From Planctomycetota bacterium (GTDB taxonomy: Bacteria > Planctomycetota > Planctomycetia > Pirellulales > Thermoguttaceae): DNA of 9,248 bases. Location of the stretch: positions 1 to 9,248 of the forward strand of contig JABMRP010000816.1 of the NCBI GenBank assembly GCA_013202535.1, read 5' to 3'. Position 1 is the first letter of the stretch, and each line of letters begins with the position of its first letter. Shown piece by piece: positions 1-6,790 of this stretch. Both the position numbers and the translations under genes were made by a program. The notes beneath the pieces were generated by a model. That model worked only from the letters and a program-made list of their open reading frames with translations, had not been told where the DNA came from and searched no databases.

Positions 1-599
1 CGGCCGAGATGGCGGCTTCGTTTCAGCTCGGGTGGTCGGTGATCGACGGCAAGCCCGTTTCGCCTTGGGCGGTGATGGGCGCCAAGGCATGGCCCAAAGA
101 CGCGCCGATCGAGGTGGGGCGATTGGTGTGCGACAAGACGGGCCGGCCCGCCGGATTGGTCGGCGCGGAAGTGAAATTCGAGGTGGCGAAGGTCCCGCCC
201 CCGAAGGACATCAAGTGGACCAACCCCGACGGCGACGGCGAATATCGGATCACGCTGACCAACCCGACCGATCGGCCGCTGACCGTGGCCGCCTTGTGGA
301 GCGACGGCGAAAAGATTCTCTGGAACGAGAGCCTGGTGATTCTCTGCCAGGACAAAGCCCGGGTGGTGCCCACGGCCGTGGGGATCGACAAACCGGCCAA
401 GCCAACCGTCCTGCAACCGGGTCAGAGCGTGTCGACGGTGGTCAACGCCCTGCAGTTGGACAACGTCGAGTGGCCCCGTGGCGGCTATCGCATCGAGTTC
501 CAGTTCTGCCTGGGCGAAAAGAGTTCGGTGCAGTCCTTCTACTACATGTCGCGCCACCACGACAAGATTCGCGAGCAAGCCCGCGCGGCGCTGAAGTAA
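1..599 (+). CDS. Unrecognised protein, C-terminal part (5' end outside window)
   Basis: The reading frame is open to the left edge of the window, so the ATG at 9 may be an internal Met and the gene is best treated as 5'-partial. About 198 residues are visible. They alternate hydrophobic and polar residues in the manner of beta strands, with stretches such as YRITLTNPTDRPLTVAALW and GGYRIEFQFCLG that suggest one or two Ig-like or beta-sandwich modules. The tail is short, basic and helical (HHDKIREQARAALK). I see no membrane segment and no catalytic motif in the visible part. I do not recognise the family and assign no function. The protein may be the C-terminal domain of a larger, possibly exported, protein. 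It is followed by 451 nt without a convincing gene, so it is probably not in one operon with murE. Confidence 0.6.
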   Translation, partial: AEMAASFQLGWSVIDGKPVSPWAVMGAKAWPKDAPIEVGRLVCDKTGRPAGLVGAEVKFEVAKVPPPKDIKWTNPDGDGEYRITLTNPTDRPLTVAALWSDGEKILWNESLVILCQDKARVVPTAVGIDKPAKPTVLQPGQSVSTVVNALQLDNVEWPRGGYRIEFQFCLGEKSSVQSFYYMSRHHDKIREQARAALK

Positions 600-663
600 T
601 GGCTCTTCAGGGCCAGTGCGAAGTAGTCTGCCCCCGTTTCTCCTCGCCACTGACAGACTGAGG

Positions 664-740
664 GAACCGCGAATAGACGCGAATCAACGCGAATTGTTTT
701 TGCAGGGCAATTAGCGTCTATTCGCGTTCATTCGCGGTTC
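664..740. repeat. Imperfect palindrome with 10-nt internal periodicity
   Basis: Two 32-nt arms (664-695 and 709-740) are inverted copies matching at 27 of 32 positions, separated by a 13-nt loop. Each arm is built of near-repeats of a 10-nt unit, CGCGAATNNA, about three times. As RNA this would be a long hairpin, which could stop transcription coming from the upstream gene, although no U-tract follows. The internal periodicity and high symmetry make a dispersed palindromic genome repeat more likely than a simple terminator. It lies 65 nt after the stop of the upstream gene. Confidence 0.8.
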
Positions 741-743
741 TCC

Positions 744-777
744 AGGAGAATAAGAGAGGAGAAAAGGAGAAAAAGGA
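744..777 (+). other. Purine tract beside the palindrome
   Basis: Thirty-three of 34 bases are A or G (the only pyrimidine is T751), mostly GGAGAA/GAAAAGG-like runs, in an otherwise balanced GC-rich stretch. It starts four bases after the palindrome ends. On the minus strand it is a pyrimidine tract. It contains Shine-Dalgarno-like AGGAG strings, but no plausible start codon with a good reading frame follows at usable distance. No function is assigned. Confidence 0.5.
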
Positions 778-823
778 CCGGTATTATTCCTGTTCCTTCA
801 AAGGGGCTTCGCGACCCGACTGA

Positions 824-1051
824 GTGAATGGGCAAGTCGGGCGGTCTGCGTTGTGGGAGTTCTGGCCATGCCACCCAAATCCAGATACCCCCCATCGGCC
901 ACAATTCCATCTTGACACAGTTGCCGAAATTCGGACAATCGTCGCCGCCTTGGAGCGGTTTGGCTACCCCTGGGAACGGATTCCGGGATGCCGAAGAGAG
1001 CTTCTCATTTCCACCGCACCGGGGACTGCTGGGCAAGGAGGCCTGGCCTGA
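824..1051 (+). CDS. Doubtful 75-codon ORF ending on the murE start
   Basis: This GTG-initiated frame runs just after an in-frame TGA at 821-823 and ends in TGA at 1049-1051, sharing one base with the murE ATG (TGATG). The second half (LDTVAEIRTIVAALERFG) could form an amphipathic helix, while the first half is rich in Pro and Trp and looks non-coding. There is no recognisable domain. A candidate promoter lies inside it at 912-939, which argues against it being a gene co-transcribed with murE. It could be a small leader peptide coupled to murE translation, or chance. It is listed mainly because of the overlap geometry. Confidence 0.2.
   Translation: MNGQVGRSALWEFWPCHPNPDTPHRPQFHLDTVAEIRTIVAALERFGYPWERIPGCRRELLISTAPGTAGQGGLA
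912..939 (+). promoter_or_regulatory. Candidate sigma-70-type promoter upstream of murE
   Basis: A perfect TTGACA (912-917) is followed after 16 nt by GACAAT (934-939), which matches four of six positions of TATAAT. This would start transcription near 946 and leave a 5' leader of about 105 nt before the murE ATG. A perfect -35 hexamer is uncommon in GC-rich sequence, but the -10 is mediocre and planctomycete promoters are poorly defined, so this is a suggestion only. Confidence 0.35.
1035..1041 (+). promoter_or_regulatory. Strong ribosome binding site fixing the murE start
   Basis: AAGGAGG sits 9 nt before the ATG at 1051 and is close to a perfect anti-Shine-Dalgarno match. It decides between this ATG and an in-frame ATG 63 nt upstream at 988, whose extra 21 residues are basic and unlike MurE N-termini. 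It is the only strong Shine-Dalgarno sequence among the four mur genes here. Confidence 0.75.
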
Positions 1052-2562
1052 TGCAAGTATGCCCGACACCAGCATGCCTCAGCGGAAAAGATCGAATCGG
1101 CCTGCGCCGGCTCTTGCCGGATGCCGAGTTCAGCGGCGCCGACGACGTCGGAGTCAGCTCGTGTGCCAGCGATTCGCGCCAAATCCGCCCGGGCGATCTG
1201 TTTGCCGCGTTTCGGGGAACGTCTGACGACGGACACGACCACATCGATGAAGCGTTGGCCCAGGGTTGCTCGGCGATTCTGTCCGAGCGAGTGGTACCCG
1301 AGTCACCGGTGCCCGTCTGCATCGTGCCCGACGCCCGAGACGCCTACGGTCGCTTGTGCCAGATGCTGGCCGGTCATCCGAGCCGGCGGATGAAAGTGAT
1401 CGGGGTGACCGGCACCAACGGCAAGACGACGACGTGCTGCCTGATCGCCGGAGTTTTGAAGGCGGCCGGATTCGACTTGGGGATGACCAGCACCCTGGGA
1501 TACACCGACGGCCGGCGCATCGCCCACGCTCCGCTTACGACTCCCCCCGCCGAGCAATTGGCCCAGTGGCTTGCCCGAAGCGAAGAGAACGGCTGCTCAC
1601 ATGCGGTGGTCGAAGTTTCCAGCCACGGCCTCGATCAATCGCGCCTCGCCGGCGTCGAAATCGACACGGCCTGTATCACCAACGTCCGCCGCGATCATCT
1701 CGACTATCACCATCGCCTGGCCGACTACCAGCGCAGCAAGGCGAAACTGCTGAACCATCTGTCGCACCAAGGGCTGGCCGTGCTCAACGCCGACGACCCG
1801 GTCTCGGCCGCCTGGCTTCCCCGCGTTGCCGGACCGGCGCTCACCGTCGCCATGCACGCGCCGGCGGAGATCACGGCCACCGTACTCGAGCGCTTTGCCA
1901 GCGAGCAAACGTTTCTGCTCACTGCCGGCAGCCACTCGGTGCCCGTACGCACCCGAATTATCGGCGACGCGCATGTGTCGAACTGCCTGATTGCCGCCGC
2001 GGTCGGGTTGGCCCACGAAATCGATCTGGCTACGGTCGTGCGAGGATTGGAATCGATCGACTACGTACCGGGACGGTTGGAGCGGATGGAATACGGGCAG
2101 CCCTTTGGTGTGTTCGTCGACTACGCCCACACGCCCGACGCACTGGCCGCCAGTTTACGGACACTCGGCGAAGTAACCCAAGGAAAGCTGATCTGTGTAT
2201 TCGGCGCCGGCGGCGATCGCGACGTGGCCAAGCGCCCGCTGATGGGTCGGGCCGTGGAGCAGGCGGCCGATGCGATGATCGTGACCAACGACAATCCGCG
2301 CAGCGAGGATCCCCAAGCCATCGCCCGCGATCTGACCGGCGGCATGGAACATCCCGATCGGGCCGAAGTGTGCTTGGATCGGGCGAAAGCCATTCGCCGA
2401 GCCCTGAACATTGCCCGGCCGGGTGATTGCGTGTTGATCGCCGGCAAGGGCCACGAGACACATCAAGTCGTCGAAGACCGGCGGATTCCTTTTTGCGACG
2501 CCGCCGTCGCCCGAGAGTGGCTGCTGACGGTCGGCAAGGCGGTCTACGGCAACGTACAGTAA
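1051..2562 (+). CDS. murE: UDP-MurNAc-L-Ala-D-Glu:meso-DAP ligase
   Basis: This cytoplasmic ATP-dependent ligase adds the third residue of the peptidoglycan stem peptide. The protein has 503 residues, close to the family's usual 490-500. Visible landmarks, numbered from the chosen start, are an N-terminal UDP-MurNAc-binding region containing SDSRQIRPGDLF, a P-loop GTNGKTTT at 121-128, and an LTTPPAEQL segment. Further on come NVRRDHLDYH and a YQRSK motif whose Lys230 matches the carbamylated lysine of Mur ligases. The C-terminal domain has DNPR at 414-417 and then GKGHETHQ. In this family DNPR marks meso-diaminopimelate rather than lysine as substrate, so the wall is predicted to be of the DAP type. 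The start at 1051 is supported by AAGGAGG at good spacing. murF follows after 19 nt. ftsI, the usual upstream neighbour, is absent. Confidence 0.97.
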   Translation: MQVCPTPACLSGKDRIGLRRLLPDAEFSGADDVGVSSCASDSRQIRPGDLFAAFRGTSDDGHDHIDEALAQGCSAILSERVVPESPVPVCIVPDARDAYGRLCQMLAGHPSRRMKVIGVTGTNGKTTTCCLIAGVLKAAGFDLGMTSTLGYTDGRRIAHAPLTTPPAEQLAQWLARSEENGCSHAVVEVSSHGLDQSRLAGVEIDTACITNVRRDHLDYHHRLADYQRSKAKLLNHLSHQGLAVLNADDPVSAAWLPRVAGPALTVAMHAPAEITATVLERFASEQTFLLTAGSHSVPVRTRIIGDAHVSNCLIAAAVGLAHEIDLATVVRGLESIDYVPGRLERMEYGQPFGVFVDYAHTPDALAASLRTLGEVTQGKLICVFGAGGDRDVAKRPLMGRAVEQAADAMIVTNDNPRSEDPQAIARDLTGGMEHPDRAEVCLDRAKAIRRALNIARPGDCVLIAGKGHETHQVVEDRRIPFCDAAVAREWLLTVGKAVYGNVQ

Positions 2563-2581
2563 ACAGACGAGCGAGACTTCC

Positions 2582-3979
2582 GTGAAAACTCCCGCGATTG
2601 GAAAACTCCACGAGGTGATCGGCGGCCGATGGCTGTCGGCCCCCGGCGCCGCGCGCCAGAGTTTGTCCGGTGGGGTGCATCGCATCGTGACCGACAGCCG
2701 CCGCGTCGAGCCCAAGGACGTGTTCTGGGCGCTGTCCGGACCGCACTTCGACGGGAACGATTTCGTCCAGGAGGCGTTGGACCGGGGAGCGACCGGGGCG
2801 GTGGTCAGCCGGCCGATCGAAGCGCCGGCCGATCGCTGGGTACTGCGGGTCGACGATACGCTGGACGCTCTGTGGAAGCTCGCCGCGTGGAAGCGGCAGC
2901 AGTTCGACGGCACGCTGGTGGCCGTGACGGGAAGCGTCGGCAAAACCACCACGCGACAGATGATCGACACGGTGTTGCGAGCCGGATTGACGGGATCGTG
3001 CAGTCCGCGGAACTACAACAACCGGTTCGGCGTGCCCCTGAGTCTGCTACAAATCGAACCGGAACACGACTACGCGGTGATCGAGTTGGGGGCCAGCGGT
3101 CGGGGAGAAATCGCCGAACTGGCCCGGTTGTGCCAGCCAACGATCGGCGTGATTACCCAGATCGGCGACGCTCACCTGGGCGGTTTCGGAAGCCGGCAAA
3201 CTATCGCCGAGACCAAAGCGGAACTGCTCGACGCGCTGCCGCCGGAGGGAAAAGCCGTGCTGGGCGACGATCCCTGGCTGCGGCGTCTGGGCAAAAGCAC
3301 ACCGGCCGGCGTGATCCACGTGGGACGCGGCAGCGATTGCCATCTGACGGCGACCGACGTCCGGTTCCATGACGGCGAACTGTCGTTCTCCGTCGACGGG
3401 CACCCATTCCGTGTACCTGTTTGGGGGCGACACAACCTGACGGCCGCGCTGGCGGCGGTTGCCGTGGGGCAATTGCTGGGGTTCGAGCCGGAAGTGATCG
3501 CCCGGGCGCTGGGCCGGTTCGAGTCGGTGCCTCTGCGGTGCCAGATCGAGGAAATCCGCGGCGCGACAATCATCAACGACACCTACAACTCCAGCCCCAC
3601 CGCCATGCGCGCGGCACTGGAGTTGTTGCGAGAGTTCGACAGCGAGGGCCGACGGATTATCGTCTCCGGCGACATGGGTGAATTGGGTGAAGAAGCCGTC
3701 ACATTGCACTATCGCTTGGGAGGCGAAATCGTTACTGTCTCCGGAGCCGACTTGCTGATCGCTTGCGGGAAGTATGCCCGGCACGTGGTTGCCGGGGCTC
3801 GTGCCGCCGGGATGCCCAAGAACCGGGCGATACCCTGCGACACCCCCGAGGAAACATTGCCCTACCTGGGCCAGGCGATTTTGCCCGGCGACCTCGTGCT
3901 CGTCAAGGGAACACGCACCCTGGCCATGGAACGGATCGTTCGGGCGATGGCCGATTTCCCCTGCCGGCGAGGTGCCTGA
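2582..3979 (+). CDS. murF: UDP-MurNAc-tripeptide D-alanyl-D-alanine ligase
   Basis: This cytoplasmic Mur ligase attaches D-Ala-D-Ala and completes the UDP-MurNAc-pentapeptide. It has 465 residues, normal for the family. In order, one sees an N-terminal substrate domain with TDSRRVEPKDVF, a P-loop TGSVGKTTT at 116-124, and NYNNRFGVPLSLL at 144-156. These are followed by IGDAHLGGFGS at 194-204, the ETKAELL motif whose Lys212 should be the carbamylated lysine, WGRHN, and DTYNSSPTAMRAAL at 333-346 (MurF consensus DxYNxNPxSM). GDMGELG lies at 363-369 and VKGTRTLAMERIV near the C-terminus. The start is GTG at 2582, 19 nt after murE. No clear Shine-Dalgarno is visible, so translation may be coupled to murE. 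A 297-nt structured gap separates it from mraY. Confidence 0.96.
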   Translation: MKTPAIGKLHEVIGGRWLSAPGAARQSLSGGVHRIVTDSRRVEPKDVFWALSGPHFDGNDFVQEALDRGATGAVVSRPIEAPADRWVLRVDDTLDALWKLAAWKRQQFDGTLVAVTGSVGKTTTRQMIDTVLRAGLTGSCSPRNYNNRFGVPLSLLQIEPEHDYAVIELGASGRGEIAELARLCQPTIGVITQIGDAHLGGFGSRQTIAETKAELLDALPPEGKAVLGDDPWLRRLGKSTPAGVIHVGRGSDCHLTATDVRFHDGELSFSVDGHPFRVPVWGRHNLTAALAAVAVGQLLGFEPEVIARALGRFESVPLRCQIEEIRGATIINDTYNSSPTAMRAALELLREFDSEGRRIIVSGDMGELGEEAVTLHYRLGGEIVTVSGADLLIACGKYARHVVAGARAAGMPKNRAIPCDTPEETLPYLGQAILPGDLVLVKGTRTLAMERIVRAMADFPCRRGA

Positions 3980-4012
3980 AATCCGAACACGACCATCAAC
4001 ACGAAACAGCGA

Positions 4013-4220
4013 GGAGTCCCATCGACTGTGTCGAGTTTGCGGGAACGCGACACAACCCTCCCTCCTTGGGTTGGAGCTTGATCTCGCCGGGAGTATACGG
4101 CTTTTGGGTCAGCCGTTTCGGCGAGTGCTTCACGATGGGGCTTCAGACTGAGCGCCGGGGCGGCGTCATGCGTCGCTCCGGCTGCTCAGGGATACACCAG
4201 TGGCCCGTCTTTCACGGGCC
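4013..4220 (+). ncRNA. Candidate structured RNA between murF and mraY
   Basis: Nested complementarity fills most of the 297-nt gap. A closing stem pairs 4013-4024 with 4133-4144 (12 pairs, two of them G-U). Inside it lie a 7-bp hairpin (4027-4033/4048-4054), a weak hairpin (4055-4058/4068-4071) and a two-part hairpin (4083-4089/4119-4125 enclosing 4097-4102/4111-4116). Three bases after the closing stem comes a very strong hairpin: 4148-4153/4184-4189 stacked on 4155-4165/4171-4181 (11 pairs, two G-U, loop TCATG). A last 7-bp hairpin is 4202-4208/4214-4220. This could be a 5' leader controlling mraY and murG, an independent small RNA, or a folded mobile palindromic element. I do not recognise a known RNA family, and the plus-strand sense is inferred from the flanking genes. 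Confidence 0.4.
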
Positions 4221-4266
4221 CGTTTTCCGCGGGCGCGCTTTTCACGGGCACGCTCTTCACGGGGGC
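4207..4266 (+). repeat. Four tandem 15-nt repeats just upstream of mraY
   Basis: Four consecutive units (4207-4221, 4222-4236, 4237-4251, 4252-4266) follow the pattern GYYYTTCACGGGCNC, with a few substitutions per unit. The array ends ten bases before the mraY ATG. The G-run of the last unit is therefore the only purine-rich sequence near Shine-Dalgarno distance. Each unit contains CxCGGG, and neighbouring units form alternative short GC-rich hairpins (for example GCCCG at 4218-4222 with CGGGC at 4230-4234). Unit number could be polymorphic by replication slippage. Confidence 0.75.
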
Positions 4267-4276
4267 GCCGGGTCAA

Positions 4277-5449
4277 ATGCTACACTGGCTGTTGGACTGC
4301 CTGACACGGGCCGGGTACGACGGGTTTCCGGCGGCGGTCGGCGCCGCGATGGAAAAGATCACCTGGCGCGCTTCGGTCGCGGCAATGATCAGCTTCGCAC
4401 TGGCCCTGGCTCTGGGGCCCCGAATGATCGCCTGGTTGCGATCCCGGTATCGCGAGCCCGTGGTCAGCGACTCGGACCACATTCGCCGACTGCACCGTCA
4501 TAAAGGCGCCACGCCGACGATGGGCGGGCTGTTCATCGTGGCCGGACTGGTTGGCGGAATCCTTCTGTTGGGCGATTTGGGAAACGCCTACGTGCAAACG
4601 GCCATGGTGCTGGTCCTCGGGATGGGTCTGTTGGGAGCCGTCGACGACCTGACCAAATTGGCCGGCGGCCGAGGGATCTCCGCGCGAGCCAAACTGGCCG
4701 GCCAAATTGCCGTCGCCCTGGTGGCGGTCGCCCCACTGGCGTGGATTCACGCGCAAACACCCGGCGGAGCGAAACTGATCGTACCCGGCGTTGGGGGGAT
4801 CGCCGTCGGAGCGGCATTTGTCCCGCTGGCCGTGCTGGTCATCGTCGGGGCCTCCAACGCGGTCAATCTGGCCGACGGGCTCGATGGATTGGCCGCCGGA
4901 TGTCTGATCTTCACCACCGGGGCCATGGCCACGCTGACCTACGTCGCCGGGCACGTCGAGTGGGCCGGGTATCTCCATATCCCCTACGTAAGCGGCGCGG
5001 GTGAGATGACGGTCGTGGCCGCCGCGATGATCGGCAGCCTGCTCGGGTTTCTCTGGTTCAACTGTCATCCGGCCCAGGTCTTCATGGGCGATACGGGCTC
5101 GCTGGCCTTGGGCGGATTGCTCGGGTTGTTGGCCGTAGTGGCTCGGGGCGAACTGTTGCTGCTGATCGCCGGCGGTGTGTTCGTCGCCGAAGCGGCCAGC
5201 GTCATCATTCAGGTGGGATACTACAAATGGCGCCGCCGACGCGTGTTTCTTTGCGCGCCGCTGCACCATCATTTTCAGTTTTTGGGCTGGCCGGAAACGA
5301 AGATCGTCGTCCGATTCTGGATCGCCTCCGCGCTCTGCGCCGTGGCCGGTCTGGCGGCGCTGAAATTGGGGGTCCGGGAAGACACCTCGCCGGACCGATC
5401 GACCGCAACTGCCGTGCAAACCGCCTCGCAAGGCGATACTCATCCATAA
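4277..5449 (+). CDS. mraY: Phospho-N-acetylmuramoyl-pentapeptide transferase
   Basis: This integral membrane enzyme transfers phospho-MurNAc-pentapeptide from UDP to undecaprenyl phosphate, making lipid I. The 390 residues contain about ten hydrophobic helices. Signature segments are GATPTMGG at 77-84, the catalytic Asp pair in GAVDDLTKL (123-124), and NAVNLADGLDG (194-204). NCHPAQVFMGDTGS (262-275) carries the third active-site Asp, and APLHHHFQFLGWPE has the HHH motif at 330-332. The N-terminus MLHWLLDCL aligns with the MLxWL start typical of MraY, which supports the ATG at 4277 despite a weak ribosome site. The protein is about 30 residues longer than the E. coli enzyme, mainly because of a hydrophilic Thr/Ser/Asp-rich C-terminal tail after residue 364. 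murG follows after 16 nt. murD and ftsW, usual between these two genes, are missing. Confidence 0.97.
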   Translation: MLHWLLDCLTRAGYDGFPAAVGAAMEKITWRASVAAMISFALALALGPRMIAWLRSRYREPVVSDSDHIRRLHRHKGATPTMGGLFIVAGLVGGILLLGDLGNAYVQTAMVLVLGMGLLGAVDDLTKLAGGRGISARAKLAGQIAVALVAVAPLAWIHAQTPGGAKLIVPGVGGIAVGAAFVPLAVLVIVGASNAVNLADGLDGLAAGCLIFTTGAMATLTYVAGHVEWAGYLHIPYVSGAGEMTVVAAAMIGSLLGFLWFNCHPAQVFMGDTGSLALGGLLGLLAVVARGELLLLIAGGVFVAEAASVIIQVGYYKWRRRRVFLCAPLHHHFQFLGWPETKIVVRFWIASALCAVAGLAALKLGVREDTSPDRSTATAVQTASQGDTHP

Positions 5450-5465
5450 ACGTGAACCGAATTCC

Positions 5466-6629
5466 ATGCAAAATCCTCAAACACCCCATATCGTTCTGAC
5501 CGGAGGCGGCACCGCCGGGCATCTGTTCCCCGGGCTGGCCGTGGCCGAGCAGTTGGATCGCGACGTTCCGGGAGTCAAAATCACCTTTGCCGGCAGCGGC
5601 AAGCAATTCGAATGGCAGCACGTGGCGGCCGCGGGATTCGAGTACGTCGCGCTGCGCTGTCGCGCGTTGCCACGCCGGCTGCGCGACGTCTTTTCCTTCC
5701 TCGCCGACAACCTCGCCGGCTATCGCGAGGCCCGGCAACTGTTGCGACAGGAACGGGTGGACGCGGTGGTCGGTTTGGGCGGTTTTGCCAGCGCGCCGAT
5801 GGCCCGGGCCGCGGTGCGGTGTGGCATCCCCCTGGTGCTCTTGGAGCAGAACGTCGTGCCGGGACGAGCCACCCGTTGGTTTGCCAAAGCGGCCACTTGT
5901 GTGTGCGTTGCCTACGAGGCGAGCGGCCGGTATCTACCGGGGCAGTGCAAGGTTCGGGTTACGGGAAATCCGCTTCGCCAAGCATTCGTCGACGCGGCCG
6001 GCGCGGTTTCGTCGCCGGGACCGATCTGCAAGCTTCCCCAGCGGCATCTGCTGGTGCTTGGCGGAAGCGCCGGTGCGCAATCGCTCAACGAAGAACTCCC
6101 CCACGCCCTGCACCGCGTGCAACGATTGCTGGGCAATTGGCGGATTCTGCACCAATCGGGTGAGTCGCATGTTACCGCCACACAACGGCTCTACGACCAA
6201 TTGGACCTCCCCGCCAAGGTCGTGCCGTTTTTCCCCGACGTGGCTCACGTGTTGGCCCGAACCGATCTGGCCGTTTGCCGAGCCGGGGGAACGACCCTAG
6301 CCGAACTCGCGGCCACCGGCGTGCCGGCCGTGTTGGTCCCCTATCCCCTCGCCACCGACGACCATCAGCGGCACAATGCCGAGGTCGCCGACGACGTGGG
6401 CGGATGCGTGGTGGTCGATCCCCGGCGGTCGACGGTTCCGCTGCACCAGCGATTGTCGGCCACTCTGGAGCCGCTGCTCTCGGGTGCCGGGCGCCGCAAG
6501 ACGATGTCGCTGGCCATGCGGCAGCTCGCCCTCCCCGGCGCCACAAGCGAAGTGGCCGCCCTGGTGGCGGGGCTGCTAACTCCGACCACCACGCAGACCC
6601 CCGCCGAGTCGCGCCCCGAGGCGGCGTAG
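5466..6629 (+). CDS. murG: Undecaprenyl-PP-MurNAc-pentapeptide GlcNAc transferase
   Basis: This peripheral GT28-family glycosyltransferase sits on the inner membrane face and adds GlcNAc from UDP-GlcNAc to lipid I, giving lipid II. It has 387 residues, slightly longer than the usual 355-370 because of a Thr/Pro/Ala-rich tail after residue 371. The N-terminal Rossmann domain has GGGTAGHLFP (13-22), the G-loop GLGGFASAP (103-111) and EQNVVPGRATR (127-137). VTGNPLR (165-171) leads into the C-terminal domain with GGSAGAQSLNE (199-209), CRAGGTTLAEL (271-281) and YPLATDDHQRHNAE (293-306), which form the UDP-GlcNAc site. The start at 5466 lies 16 nt after the mraY stop, without an obvious Shine-Dalgarno sequence. 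It is the last gene of the run: the next gene is convergent, and a hairpin-rich repeat begins 7 nt after its stop. Confidence 0.97.
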   Translation: MQNPQTPHIVLTGGGTAGHLFPGLAVAEQLDRDVPGVKITFAGSGKQFEWQHVAAAGFEYVALRCRALPRRLRDVFSFLADNLAGYREARQLLRQERVDAVVGLGGFASAPMARAAVRCGIPLVLLEQNVVPGRATRWFAKAATCVCVAYEASGRYLPGQCKVRVTGNPLRQAFVDAAGAVSSPGPICKLPQRHLLVLGGSAGAQSLNEELPHALHRVQRLLGNWRILHQSGESHVTATQRLYDQLDLPAKVVPFFPDVAHVLARTDLAVCRAGGTTLAELAATGVPAVLVPYPLATDDHQRHNAEVADDVGGCVVVDPRRSTVPLHQRLSATLEPLLSGAGRRKTMSLAMRQLALPGATSEVAALVAGLLTPTTTQTPAESRPEAA

Positions 6630-6636
6630 AGCGTCC

Positions 6637-6790
6637 CCTCGTTACGACGCTTCCGCGTCGTAACGCCCGGTCGGACGCTTCGCGTCCATGTGCTGGTGGG
6701 AGAGGAGAGCCACGCCGGGTGTGCCGATGTGCCAGATTCTCGACGCGAAGCGTCGGCCATGCGTGACGACGCGGAAGCGTTGTCACGAGG
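6637..6790. repeat. REPIN-like composite inverted repeat of four hairpins
   Basis: Four perfect or near-perfect hairpins are arranged symmetrically. H1 is 6640-6650/6655-6665 (11 bp, loop TTCC). H2 is 6673-6678/6682-6687 (6 bp, loop TTC). H3 is 6741-6746/6750-6755 (6 bp, loop GAA). H4 is 6762-6772/6777-6787 (11 bp with one G-U, loop GGAA). The right half is the reverse complement of the left: H4 inverted matches H1 at 23 of 26 bases, and H3 matches H2 in GACGCTTCGCGTC. The outer ends both read CCTCG inward. The core of about 53 nt (6688-6740) has no symmetry I can see. The layout resembles a REP doublet (REPIN/BIME) or a small MITE. It sits between convergent genes and may also act as a two-way terminator. 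The right end overlaps the last codons of the minus-strand gene. Confidence 0.85.

Noticed and set aside
1266..2426. 386-codon plus-strand frame inside murE
   Set aside because: It is a shifted frame of murE. The product is an Arg/Gly-rich sequence without any fold signature.
4207..4266. CRISPR-like array
   Set aside because: The 15-nt units are directly adjacent with no spacers, and no cas genes are present.
3763..4503. 246-codon frame spanning the murF end, the gap and the mraY start
   Set aside because: It overlaps both genes out of frame, and in the gap its residues simply translate the hairpins and the 15-nt repeats (HGPVFRGRAFHGHALHGG).
4280..5467. 395-codon open frame on the minus strand across mraY
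   Set aside because: It is exactly antisense to a complete, motif-perfect mraY. Its product is rich in Gln, Arg, His and Asp with no domain, as expected from the complement of GC-rich codons.
6640..6665. H1 hairpin as a classical intrinsic terminator of murG
   Set aside because: The stem is ideal but no U-tract follows, and the same hairpin recurs inverted at 6762-6787 and in part at 8199-8222. A repeat is the better primary explanation, though it may still terminate.
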